From: Pseudomonadota bacterium | Lineage (GTDB): Bacteria > Desulfobacterota > Desulfovibrionia > Desulfovibrionales > Desulfovibrionaceae | Direction of reading: 5' to 3' | Assembly: GCA_023435825.1 (NCBI GenBank) | Contig: JAEZMB010000056.1 | Span: forward strand, 1-11,938 | DNA length: 11,938 bases | Part shown: positions 1 through 7,043 of the stretch, one piece after another | How positions within the stretch are numbered: the first letter of the stretch is position 1 | How the letters are laid out: the number at the start of each line of letters is the position of its first letter | Translations under genes and position numbers: made by a program | The notes under the pieces: generated by a model | The model's database searches: none | What the model saw: only the letters and a program-made list of their open reading frames with translations | What the model was told of the DNA's origin: nothing

Positions 1-1203
1 CTACCGGGCCGGCCGGCGGCCGGCCACGGCCAGGGGGACCACCAGCAGGGACGCCGCCACGGCCACGGCGCAGGCCGTCAGGAAAAGCGGCCCATAGCCG
101 CCGCCGGCCAGGATGGCCGCGCCGGCCACCGGCCCGAACACGTAGGCCGTATCCATCATGAAGAGCATAAGATTGAGGTTGGTCCCGCGCATGGCCGGCG
201 GCGAACAGCCAAACATGACGGCGCTCAAAAGCGGCATGGCCACGCCCAGGCACAGGCCGTAGCCCCCGGCCAGGACCAGCAGCCGGGCCGGCCCCGAGGC
301 GGCGGCAAAGCCGGCCTGGCAGGCGGCCAGACAGACCAGGGCGCAAAAAAGTACGGTCCCCTTGGGCAACCGGTCGAAATACGGCCCGGCCAGGACCCGC
401 ACGGCCAGGGACGCGCCCGTGGACACAGTGAAAAAAAGCCCGGGATCGGCCAGCCCCAGGCCCTGGGCAAAGGGCTTGAGGAAAAAAAAGATTAGCGTCG
501 TGCTCAAAAACAGGCACAGGTTGGCCAAAAGCGCCAGCCGCACCGGCGTCAGGGACAATGTCGCCCGCACCATGGCCAGGGACGGCCGCCCCGGACCGGC
601 GTCACCGGCCTGCCCCCGCTGCCGCAGACGCGCCCCAAGCGGCCCGAGCAAGGCCAGGGCCGGCAGGGTCAGCAGGGAAAAGGCGGCGTAGACCCGGTCC
701 TCACGGCCCAACCAGGCCAGCAGCCCTTCGGCCAGGGGCGGCACCACGGCGTAGGGGACAAGCGAGGACAGGGAAAAATAGCCAAAGGCCCGGCCAGCCA
801 GGGCCTTGGGAATGACCTGGGCCAGCAAGGCCGTGACGGCGCTGACCAGAAAAACGAAGGACAGGCCGTGGAAAAGGCGCACGGCCAAAATCCCCCCGAT
901 GCCCTGGGCCAGCGGATAGGCGCACAGGGACAGCCCCAGGCCGACCAGGGCGGCCCGGGCCAGGGACAAGGCGTTTGCCGGCGTGATCAGGACACTCAAA
1001 AACGGCCGCAGGCAAAAGGCGGCCAAGGGTTCCGCGCCCAAAAGCCAGCCCCGCCAGGCCAGGGGAATCCCCAGCCGGGCCAGATAGGCCTCGAAGCCGT
1101 AAAACACGGCGATGTTGGTAAACCCCAGCAGGGCCGCCAAGAGCAGCACCGTGTACTCGTAGGTGAAAAGGCGCTCGGGGCGCGCCGTCTCGGCGTCGGT
1201 CAT
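1..1203 (-). CDS. MFS transporter, 12-TM
   Basis: This 400-aa protein is an inner-membrane major facilitator transporter. Hydrophobic segments alternate with short loops from about residue 15 to the C-terminus, giving roughly 12 helices. The central cytoplasmic loop is the basic, Gly/Pro-rich stretch following GARLRQRGQ near residue 210. The substrate cannot be read from the sequence. The start is the ATG whose first bases overlap the aminotransferase stop (ATGA), so the two genes are translationally coupled. The open frame continues far upstream, but that part is a shadow of the aminotransferase. The stop codon is the first three bases of the window, so the gene is complete. As the last gene of a three-gene operon with an aminotransferase, it may export or import an amino acid or amino-acid-derived product. 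That role is inference; the family assignment is firm. Confidence 0.9.
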   Translation of the reverse strand: MTDAETARPERLFTYEYTVLLLAALLGFTNIAVFYGFEAYLARLGIPLAWRGWLLGAEPLAAFCLRPFLSVLITPANALSLARAALVGLGLSLCAYPLAQGIGGILAVRLFHGLSFVFLVSAVTALLAQVIPKALAGRAFGYFSLSSLVPYAVVPPLAEGLLAWLGREDRVYAAFSLLTLPALALLGPLGARLRQRGQAGDAGPGRPSLAMVRATLSLTPVRLALLANLCLFLSTTLIFFFLKPFAQGLGLADPGLFFTVSTGASLAVRVLAGPYFDRLPKGTVLFCALVCLAACQAGFAAASGPARLLVLAGGYGLCLGVAMPLLSAVMFGCSPPAMRGTNLNLMLFMMDTAYVFGPVAGAAILAGGGYGPLFLTACAVAVAASLLVVPLAVAGRRPAR

Positions 1204-2306
1204 GAGGCCAGCACCTTTTTGAGGGCGTCGGCAAAAGCGACCATGGCCGGCTCCTGAACCAGGGACACCCGAATCCAGTTGGGAAAGCGAAAGCCGGTCA
1301 TGGTGCGCACCATCACCCCTTGTTGCATGAGCCGGCGATAGAGCAGGGTGTCGGAGACCGGCGTGCGGACCATGATGAAGTTGCCCGCGCCGCTGACGTA
1401 TTCCAGGCCCAGCTTGTCGAAGACGCCACGAAGGAAGCCGCCCGCCTCCCGCACCATGTGGCGGGTGGCCGCGATATGGCCGGCGTCGTCGGCCAGGGCG
1501 GCCGTGGCGGCGAGCTGCCCCAGGCTGTTGACGGAGTAGGCGATGTGGGTGCGCCGCACGATGTCCACCGCTTCCAGGGAGCCGCACAGGTAGCCCACCC
1601 GGAAGCCGGCCAGGCCGTACATCTTGGAAAAGGTTCGAAAAACCAACACATTGTCATGGCGGTCCATGACGTCCAGGCCGTCGGGAAACCTCGGATCGTC
1701 CAGGTATTCCCGGTAGGCCTCGTCCAGGACCACCAACGCCCGGCCGTTCAGGGCGGTCAGAAACGCTTCCAGGGTCGCCCGGTTCCACCACGAGCCGGTG
1801 GGATTGTTGGGGTTGCACACGAAAACGATCTTGGTCTTGTCCGTGACCGCCGCCAGCATGGCCGCCGGGTCCAGGGCATGGCCGACCAGCGGAACCAGCC
1901 TCGCCTCGACCCCGGAAAATCCGGCCACCCACTCGTAGACGGCAAAGGTCTTGTCCGCCGTGACGATGGCCTCGCCGGCGGCGCAAAAGGCCCGGATGAC
2001 CGAACCGATGACCTCGCAGGAGCCGTTGCCGACCAAAAACTGGTCCGGGGATTTGCCGAACCGGGCGGCCAGGGCCTGGCGCAGGTCGTAGGCGTCGCCG
2101 CTGGGATAGACGGCGGCCCGCTCGGGCTGGAAGGCGGCGATGGCCTCACGGGCAAGGGGCGGCGGCCCCAGGGCGTTTTCGTTGTTGTTGAGCCGGTGCA
2201 GATAGGGCGCGCCGTACTGGCGCATGAGCACCGCGTCGGGCCGGCTGGGCACGTAGCGTTCGAAGCGCCGGACATAGTCCGGGACGCGGTCAAGCAGATT
2301 GCTCAT
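1200..2306 (-). CDS. HisC-family PLP-dependent aminotransferase (histidinol-phosphate aminotransferase-like)
   Basis: This 368-aa fold-type I aminotransferase has close to the usual length of HisC. Visible family landmarks are the N-terminal LNNNENALGPPP substrate loop, the NPNNPTG motif, DEAYREY with the cofactor-binding Asp195, and RTFSKMYGLAGFRVGY with Lys228 as the likely PLP Schiff-base lysine. The family transfers an amino group between histidinol phosphate or other amino acids and 2-oxoglutarate. Here it is not in a his operon. It overlaps a regulatory-looking ATPase/GNAT gene upstream by 17 bp and an MFS gene downstream by 4 bp, so a specialised amino-acid conversion coupled to transport is as likely as histidine synthesis. 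No strong Shine-Dalgarno precedes the ATG, consistent with translation coupled to the overlapping upstream gene. The aminotransferase call is firm; the true substrate is unknown. Confidence 0.9.
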   Translation of the reverse strand: MSNLLDRVPDYVRRFERYVPSRPDAVLMRQYGAPYLHRLNNNENALGPPPLAREAIAAFQPERAAVYPSGDAYDLRQALAARFGKSPDQFLVGNGSCEVIGSVIRAFCAAGEAIVTADKTFAVYEWVAGFSGVEARLVPLVGHALDPAAMLAAVTDKTKIVFVCNPNNPTGSWWNRATLEAFLTALNGRALVVLDEAYREYLDDPRFPDGLDVMDRHDNVLVFRTFSKMYGLAGFRVGYLCGSLEAVDIVRRTHIAYSVNSLGQLAATAALADDAGHIAATRHMVREAGGFLRGVFDKLGLEYVSGAGNFIMVRTPVSDTLLYRRLMQQGVMVRTMTGFRFPNWIRVSLVQEPAMVAFADALKKVLAS

Positions 2307-3603
2307 GCTGCCAGACGACCATGTCGCTTTGGCCGCCGTGGGGCAGCACGAGTCTGGGGACGAAACCCGCCTGCAGCAGATCGTCGGCCAGGGCGGCCTC
2401 CCAGGGACGGGACAGGTCCATATAATAGAGGATGCGGTGGATGCCCTTGTCGCGGATGGCGGCCACGTGGGCGGTCAGGTTGGCGGCCAGGTCCTGGCCG
2501 TCGAGAAACGGCCGCAGCTCCGCCAGATCGCCGTGGCGGTCCAGGGCCGCGCCCAGCAGGGATTCGCGCCGAACCCGACCGGCCGGGGCCTCGACCGGCA
2601 GGATATCCCGGGGCATGGCCAGCCGGTCGTAGGCCTGGCGCAAAAATTCCTGGAGACTCGGGGCGCACCAGACCGCCGCGCCGATGTCCTCGCGCAGATG
2701 GCGAAAGACCACCGGGACCTCGTGCCCGTCGCTGGCCTGGCCGGCGAGCAGGCTGCCCAGAGGCTCGAAATAGCCGGCGGGCAGGTCGGCGGTGGCCCGG
2801 AAACTCAGCACAATGACATGGCGGTCCCGGGCCACGGCTTCCAGAAAGCCGTCCGTCAGCAGCCGGGCGATGTCCTCCCGCGCCGGCTGGGGAGTAAACA
2901 CGTACGGCCCGGAAAAAAGGAGCGCCTGCTCGCTGCACGGTGTCCAGACCAACAGGCCCACGGTCTGCCCGGCCGCGTCCACGGCGACGACAGCGGCCTT
3001 CTCGCCCTCGGCGACCTGCGCGACGAATTGCTCCGGCCGTCGGAAACTGCCGGGACACTGCCCGGCCGGATAGGCGGCCATGGCCAGGGCGGCGGCCTGG
3101 CACAGGCGGGCCGGGTCGGCCTGCCTGTCCAGCCGATACGGCGGGCGCGCCTCCTCGGGCGGCGTCACGGGCGTCAGTTCGGGGTAGCGCCGGTCCACTT
3201 CGGCCACCAGGCGAAAGGCTTCCCCGCCTTGCTGTTCGAGGTGGAAACGGTCGGCCACCTTGCCGGCCAGCAGCAGGCCGATGCCCCGGCCGGGTTCGCC
3301 CTCGACGCAGGCCTGGGCCTGGGCGGTGAGGTTGAGGCCGGCCAGGGAAAGGTTGGCCGCCTTGAAGGAGAAGACGGCCCGCAGCCGGGAGGGTCTGGCG
3401 TCCATGGCCAGCCCCAGGCCGTCGCCCGCCGGCAGGAGTTCCATGAGGCACAGGCAGAACTCCTCGACCGTCAACTGAAACCGGTAGCTTTCCCGCTGGC
3501 CGAAACCGGAACGCTCGGCCAGGGTCCGGGCCACAGCCGCCGCCGGACAGGCGAAAGCGCTGTCCGGCGGAATGTCCATGGCGACGCGCGAGAAGTCGGG
3601 CAT
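2290..3603 (-). CDS. RsbW-like ATPase domain fused to GNAT-like domains
   Basis: This is a soluble 437-aa protein with no signal peptide. Residues 1 to about 137 resemble an anti-sigma-factor (RsbW/HATPase_c_2) kinase fold: LTVEEF at 44-49 sits where the N-box lies, and GRGIGLLLAGKVAD at 105-118, followed by GGEAFRLVAEV, matches the G-box and last strands. The usual Asn of the N-box is absent (CLCLMELL follows the Glu pair) and no DxG box is obvious, so ATP binding is doubtful. Residues from about 150 to 437 look like one or two GNAT acetyltransferase-type domains, with strands such as AAVVAVDAAGQTVGLLVW and a C-terminal GFVPRLVLPHGG strand. It is first in an operon with an aminotransferase and an MFS transporter. 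A GGGAG ribosome-binding site lies 5-10 bases before the ATG. The domain reading is from memory of these families and is moderate in certainty; the coding call is strong. Confidence 0.8.
   Translation of the reverse strand: MPDFSRVAMDIPPDSAFACPAAAVARTLAERSGFGQRESYRFQLTVEEFCLCLMELLPAGDGLGLAMDARPSRLRAVFSFKAANLSLAGLNLTAQAQACVEGEPGRGIGLLLAGKVADRFHLEQQGGEAFRLVAEVDRRYPELTPVTPPEEARPPYRLDRQADPARLCQAAALAMAAYPAGQCPGSFRRPEQFVAQVAEGEKAAVVAVDAAGQTVGLLVWTPCSEQALLFSGPYVFTPQPAREDIARLLTDGFLEAVARDRHVIVLSFRATADLPAGYFEPLGSLLAGQASDGHEVPVVFRHLREDIGAAVWCAPSLQEFLRQAYDRLAMPRDILPVEAPAGRVRRESLLGAALDRHGDLAELRPFLDGQDLAANLTAHVAAIRDKGIHRILYYMDLSRPWEAALADDLLQAGFVPRLVLPHGGQSDMVVWQHEQSA
3540..3570. repeat. 11-bp inverted repeat inside the ATPase/GNAT gene
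   Basis: The arms CCGCCGGACAG (3540-3550) and CTGTCCGGCGG (3560-3570) are exact reverse complements separated by 9 bases. The half-site CTGTCCGG / CCGGACAG is the same as in the two palindromes flanking the two-component genes, but here the halves point the other way round. The repeat lies 33-64 bases inside the start of the gene ending at 2290. It could be an operator, an mRNA hairpin or a chance result of GC-rich coding sequence. Confidence 0.5.
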
Positions 3604-3651
3604 AGCATCTCCCAGACAAGGTTTCGACGCCGCAACGCGTCTTGCATCCCC

Positions 3652-3682
3652 TTTATCTGGGCTATTTTTCAGGACTTGGCAA
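3652..3682 (-). promoter_or_regulatory. weak candidate sigma-70 promoter for the ATPase/aminotransferase/MFS operon
   Basis: Reading the minus strand, TTGCCA (3677-3682) is followed after 19 bases by GATAAA (3652-3657), about 50 bases before the ATG at 3603. The spacing is longer than the ideal 17. The stretch is unusually AT-rich for this window. Just upstream, CCGGG-AA-CCCGG (3684-3695) forms a short palindrome. The assignment is by eye only. Confidence 0.25.
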
Positions 3683-3726
3683 TCCGGGAACCCGGCCGCC
3701 GCGCGCCGGCATCGCCGTCGGAAGGC

Positions 3727-4131
3727 CTACTTGGCCTTGCGGTAATGGCCGCCGAAGTAGCCCGACATGCCGCACTCGCCGCCCTTGGATTCCACGTCCA
3801 CCACCGCCGCGTCGCCCTTGAAGGCAATGGTGAACTTGATGCCGTCGTCCTTGAGGCCGCCCTTGGCCGGCGCGTCGTCGTCCACGCGGCCGCCGCCCTC
3901 GTCCATGGGAGTCTCATAGGTCTTGAAATCGCACATCTGGCCGTTGCTCTTGCTTTTGGTCTTGAAGGCGAAGGCGTAGCCCGGCCCGGCCTGGGTGATG
4001 GTCATGGTCCCTTCGTAACCCGGCTCGACATAGGTGTAGCGCCCGGCCACGCCCTTGGCCTGGCAGGTCGCGGACAGGGCCAGACTGATGGCGGCGGCGG
4101 CCAGGCCGGCCGCCAGATATCCCTTGCTCAT
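3727..4131 (-). CDS. small exported protein of unknown function, two cysteines after the signal peptide
   Basis: This 134-aa protein begins with a Sec signal peptide (about residues 1-27, hydrophobic AAGLAAAAISLALS, cleavage near CQAKG). The mature part looks like a small beta-sheet domain: GRYTYVEPGYEGTMTIT, then FAFKTKSKSNGQMCDF, a charged Asp/Gly/Lys loop, and FTIAFKGDAAVVDV. It ends with an aromatic GGECGMSGYFGGHYRK motif. The two mature cysteines could form a disulfide. The second of two close ATGs was chosen because AAGGAG lies 7 bases before it, while the first ATG sits only one base from that site. It follows another exported-protein gene on the same strand with a 106-bp gap. The sequence style is familiar from small periplasmic proteins of sulfate reducers, but no function is recognised. 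Confidence 0.8.
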   Translation of the reverse strand: MSKGYLAAGLAAAAISLALSATCQAKGVAGRYTYVEPGYEGTMTITQAGPGYAFAFKTKSKSNGQMCDFKTYETPMDEGGGRVDDDAPAKGGLKDDGIKFTIAFKGDAAVVDVESKGGECGMSGYFGGHYRKAK

Positions 4132-4237
4132 GCACATGCTCCTTGGCCTTGGTTTGGGCGCTGCCCGGCCCGCGACGCCGGACGCGTCACGGCCGCAAGC
4201 GCCCTGGTTGCGCACATTCCCGCGCGCCGCGCCGGGC

Positions 4238-4729
4238 CTATTGGCCCTGGCGTTCGACGCCCAGGCGGTAGACAGAATCCTCGCCGGCGTTTTTCACCTC
4301 GGTCAGCCGGAACCGGAACCCGGCCAGGGTCCAGACCCGGTCGTCCCCCTTCCTGACGCCCTGGCCCGCCTCGGCTGTCAGCCAGGCGGCCAGCCGGACG
4401 GCCACGGGGTTTTGCGCCTTGTTCATGGCGTCGAAGGTCACGCCCGAAAGGCGTCCCTGGGCGTCGAAGTCAAAGGCCAGACTGACCGGCCCCTGGCCCT
4501 GGGCGGCGATGACGTCATACTGGATGCGCCGGGGGAGCAGCACCGACGGCCGCTCCTCGGGCAAGGCCCGGCGCAGGGCCGCCTCCAGGTCGCTTCGCCG
4601 CGTCTCCCGGCTCAGGGTCAGGTCCTGGCCGCCGACGGACACCGGGAATCCGGCCTCGCCGCCGGCCGCCGAAGCGGCCAGGAGCGACACCAACAGAAAG
4701 ACCGCAGGAAACAGGCGACTTGCGCGCAT
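4238..4729 (-). CDS. small exported protein of unknown function
   Basis: This 163-aa protein has a clear Sec signal peptide (basic MRAS, then FPAVFLLVSLLAASAAG, cleavage around residues 22-25). The mature domain has no cysteine and is predicted by eye as mixed alpha/beta: a strand at PVSVGGQDLTLS, a basic and acidic helix (SDLEAALRRALPEE), strands at IQYDVIAA and VSLAFDFDAQGRLSGVTFD, a helix VAVRLAAWLTAEAG, then closing strands. GAGGG lies 7 bases before the ATG. It is the first predicted secreted gene on the minus strand, facing away from the sensor kinase gene, and its leader contains the 4837-4858 palindrome. No family is recognised, so the function is unknown. Confidence 0.8.
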   Translation of the reverse strand: MRASRLFPAVFLLVSLLAASAAGGEAGFPVSVGGQDLTLSRETRRSDLEAALRRALPEERPSVLLPRRIQYDVIAAQGQGPVSLAFDFDAQGRLSGVTFDAMNKAQNPVAVRLAAWLTAEAGQGVRKGDDRVWTLAGFRFRLTEVKNAGEDSVYRLGVERQGQ

Positions 4730-4836
4730 GGTAAGGCCCTCGCCGGCTGGAAGTTTCGCCCGCCCGGCCGCCTGGGCGGTCCGGGCCGACGCCGTCGGAC
4801 AATCCCGCGCAGGCTATGCCAGCCAGCACAATCCGT

Positions 4837-4858
4837 CTGCCCGGGGATTCCCGGACAG
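4837..4858. repeat. imperfect 22-bp palindrome, copy 1 of 2 flanking the two-component genes
   Basis: Left arm CTGCCCGGG (4837-4845), spacer GATT, right arm CCCGGACAG (4850-4858): eight of nine arm positions pair. It shares the 9-4-9 layout and most bases with 7702-7723. It lies about 108 bases before the minus-strand secreted gene at 4729 and about 143 bases before the sensor-kinase ATG. It also lies 32 bases after the stop of the small minus-strand ORF at 4890. It could be an operator or a transcript-end hairpin; no T-run follows on either strand. Confidence 0.6.
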
Positions 4859-4889
4859 GACAGAGCCGGGACTGTGGCGACGGGACCGG

Positions 4890-4997
4890 TTAATTCGCCC
4901 GGTTCACCAGCCAAAAGACCAGTCCGTACCACAGCGCCAGGGCCGCAAGCGCCGAGAAAACCATTGCCTTGGCTGCGGCGCGAAGGTAATTTTTCAC
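4890..4997 (-). CDS. candidate small single-helix membrane protein (35 aa)
   Basis: A short minus-strand frame opens with GTG and ends with TAA. The peptide begins with a basic amphipathic stretch (KNYLRAAAKA), then one 20-residue hydrophobic helix (MVFSALAALALWYGLVFWLV) and the short tail NRAN. Positive residues before the helix predict an N-in topology. An in-frame TAA lies 8 codons upstream, so the start must be this GTG or the internal ATG at 4964, which would give 24 aa. The ribosome-binding sites are weak: GAGA before the GTG, AAGG before the ATG. The GTG lies only 3 bp from the sensor-kinase ATG on the opposite strand, leaving no room for ordinary promoters if both starts are right. 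The call rests on peptide character alone and needs conservation evidence. It could encode an accessory of the sensor next door. Confidence 0.45.
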   Translation of the reverse strand: MKNYLRAAAKAMVFSALAALALWYGLVFWLVNRAN

Positions 4998-5000
4998 AGG

Positions 5001-7043
5001 ATGTTTCTCGTTTTTTTCTTATTTGTACGCGGCGCTAGGCTGTTGCGACGTGGTCGCGCGCCCCTTCTCGCCGGTCTTTTGCTCTTGCTGGCCCTGGCCG
5101 GGGCTCTGTGCGGGCCGGCCCGGGCCGAGACAACGCCGCCCCGAGCCAAGCAGGGCCTCATCGACCTGACCGGCTGGGACCTGGCCGCCCAGGGGCCGGC
5201 CCACCTGGACGGCGAATGGGAGTACCATCCGCGCCGGCTGCTCGCCCCGGCCGACTTCCCGGCCGACGCCCCCCGGGACGACGCCGCCGTCTATGTCGTG
5301 CCGCACCCCTGGAACCGGGCCCAGGCCGACAACGAAGCCATGGGGACCGACGCCGGCTTCGCCACCCTGCGCCTGCGCCTGAGTCCGCCCCCGGGCCTGG
5401 CCCAGCCGGCCCTGGCCCTTTCCACCGTCAACGCGGCCTACCGCCTGTGGATCGACGGCCGGCCCATGGGCGGCAGCGGCACGGTCGGCACGGACGCGGC
5501 CACGGAAATCCCGGTGCCGGCCAAGCAGATCGTCCCCTTCCCCGCCACCGGCCGTCCCGTGGACATCGTCCTGCAGGTCTCCAACCACCATGCCCGCGAC
5601 GGTGGCCTCGTCGCCCCGGTGCTGTTCGGCCCCCAGGCGGCCCTGACCACCGGGTACGACCGGGAGATGGGGCTGGCCATGTTTTTCATCGGCGCGTTCT
5701 GCCTCATGGGCCTGCACCACGCCGCCCTATACTGGTTGCGCCCGGCCGATGCCGCGCCGCTGTACTTCTCGCTGTACTGCTTTGCCTGGATGGGCAACTA
5801 CGCCGCCTCGGACAGCAGCGGCTGGGCGCTGCGCCTGTTTTTTCCCGGCCTCACCGCCCGGTTTCTGGACCCGCTGGCCTTGATCTGTTTTTTTCTCACG
5901 ATTCCGGTGGGCCACGCCTTTTTCATGGCCCTGTATCCCAGGGAATTTTCCAGACGCGTGCAGGTATTTTGCAACGTGTTGTGCGCCGTGTTCGTGGCCG
6001 TGGCCCTTTTCGCCTCGGGCCAGACCCTCAACGCCGCCCTGCCCGTGCACTATCTCGCCTCCAGCCTGCTGATCGTCTACTGCGCCAACTGTCTGCGCCG
6101 GGCCTGGCGGCTTGGGCGCGACGAAGCGGGCTTTCTCCTGGCCGGTTTTTGCGTGCTGGGGGTCATCGGGCTCAACGACATGCTCGTCGATCTCAAATAC
6201 CTGCCGTCGACGTCGCTGTTGCCTGTGGGCATGCTGGTCATGAGCCTGGGCCAGTCCTTTGCCCTGTCCCACCGGTTTTCCCGGGCCTTTGCCGCCGAGG
6301 AACGCCTTTCCGCCGCCCTGGAAGACAAGAACCGGCGGCTGGAAACGGCAATGGCCGCGCGCCTGGGGCTGGAACGGAAAATCGTGGCCGTCAGCGAGGA
6401 GGAGCGCCGTCGCGTCAGCCTGGAACTCCACGACGGCCTGTGCCAGGGCCTGACCGCCGCCCGTTTGCGTTGCGACGCCCTGTCGTCCGCCCCGGGCGGG
6501 GCCGCCATCGACGGCGAGGCCCTGGCCCCGTTGTCCGGCCTGCTCGACGGCCTGGTCGACCAGGCCTATGACCTGTCCCGGGGGCTGTGGCCCCTGGAGC
6601 ACGACGGCGTCGGCGTGGGGCCGTCGTTTCGGGAAATGATCCGCCGGCAGGCGGCGGCCAGCGCCATCCCCATCGAATTCCATCGGGAAATGCACTGCCC
6701 GGCCTGCCGCCATCCCCATCTGGCCCAGCTCTACCGCATCGCCCAGGAAGCCGTGGCCAATGCCGTCAAGCACGCCCGGGCCGGACGCATCCTGGTGTCC
6801 CTGGCCTGCCCGGCCGGCCGGGAAGCGATCCTGGCCGTGCGCGACGACGGCTGCGGCCAAGGCCAGGCCAAGGCCTCGGCCGGTGGCCTGGGCCTTGGCA
6901 TCATGGCCCACCGGGCGCGCGTCATCGGCGGGGAACTGCGCATCGGGGACGCCCCCGGCGGCGGCACGGAAGTGGTCTGCACGGCCCCCTGCCCGGGCGC
7001 GGGGCAGGACCATGAGGCCGCGCCTGCCGGGAGTGCGGCGTGA
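5001..7043 (+). CDS. 7TM-DISM sensor histidine kinase
   Basis: This is a 680-aa membrane sensor. In order it has an N-terminal signal or anchor (to about 41, ending GPARAET) and a periplasmic jelly-roll-like domain of the 7TMR-DISMED2 type (about 50-215, LDGEWEYHP through VDIVLQVSNHH). Next come seven hydrophobic helices (about 222-423), a coiled-coil linker, a HisKA_3 dimerisation domain with RVSLELHDG and phospho-acceptor His477, and an HATPase domain. The ATPase domain shows the N-box EAVANAVKHA with Asn587, DDGCG at 615-619 and GGLGLGI at 628-634. The family detects small ligands outside the membrane and phosphorylates a NarL-type regulator; that partner overlaps by GTGA. The start is uncertain: ATG 5001 has no spaced Shine-Dalgarno, and TTG 5043 would give a more typical signal peptide (RRGRAPLLAGLL). 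A His-Cys-x-x-Cys-x-His-x-His cluster at 565-573 is unusual. Confidence 0.92.
   Translation: MFLVFFLFVRGARLLRRGRAPLLAGLLLLLALAGALCGPARAETTPPRAKQGLIDLTGWDLAAQGPAHLDGEWEYHPRRLLAPADFPADAPRDDAAVYVVPHPWNRAQADNEAMGTDAGFATLRLRLSPPPGLAQPALALSTVNAAYRLWIDGRPMGGSGTVGTDAATEIPVPAKQIVPFPATGRPVDIVLQVSNHHARDGGLVAPVLFGPQAALTTGYDREMGLAMFFIGAFCLMGLHHAALYWLRPADAAPLYFSLYCFAWMGNYAASDSSGWALRLFFPGLTARFLDPLALICFFLTIPVGHAFFMALYPREFSRRVQVFCNVLCAVFVAVALFASGQTLNAALPVHYLASSLLIVYCANCLRRAWRLGRDEAGFLLAGFCVLGVIGLNDMLVDLKYLPSTSLLPVGMLVMSLGQSFALSHRFSRAFAAEERLSAALEDKNRRLETAMAARLGLERKIVAVSEEERRRVSLELHDGLCQGLTAARLRCDALSSAPGGAAIDGEALAPLSGLLDGLVDQAYDLSRGLWPLEHDGVGVGPSFREMIRRQAAASAIPIEFHREMHCPACRHPHLAQLYRIAQEAVANAVKHARAGRILVSLACPAGREAILAVRDDGCGQGQAKASAGGLGLGIMAHRARVIGGELRIGDAPGGGTEVVCTAPCPGAGQDHEAAPAGSAA

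Noticed and set aside
1320..2816. Long plus-strand open frame opposite the aminotransferase and ATPase/GNAT genes
   Set aside because: The product has Gln/Gly/Arg-rich composition with no domain or signal and is the mirror of well-supported minus-strand genes; high GC leaves such frames open by chance.
2299..4356. 685-codon plus-strand open frame
   Set aside because: It spans three minus-strand genes and their gaps, and its peptide is low-complexity Gly/Arg/Gln; it is a shadow.
6693..6719. Possible heme-binding motif in the kinase
   Set aside because: The order is CPACR-H, not CxxCH, and the site is in a cytoplasmic domain, so c-type heme attachment does not fit.
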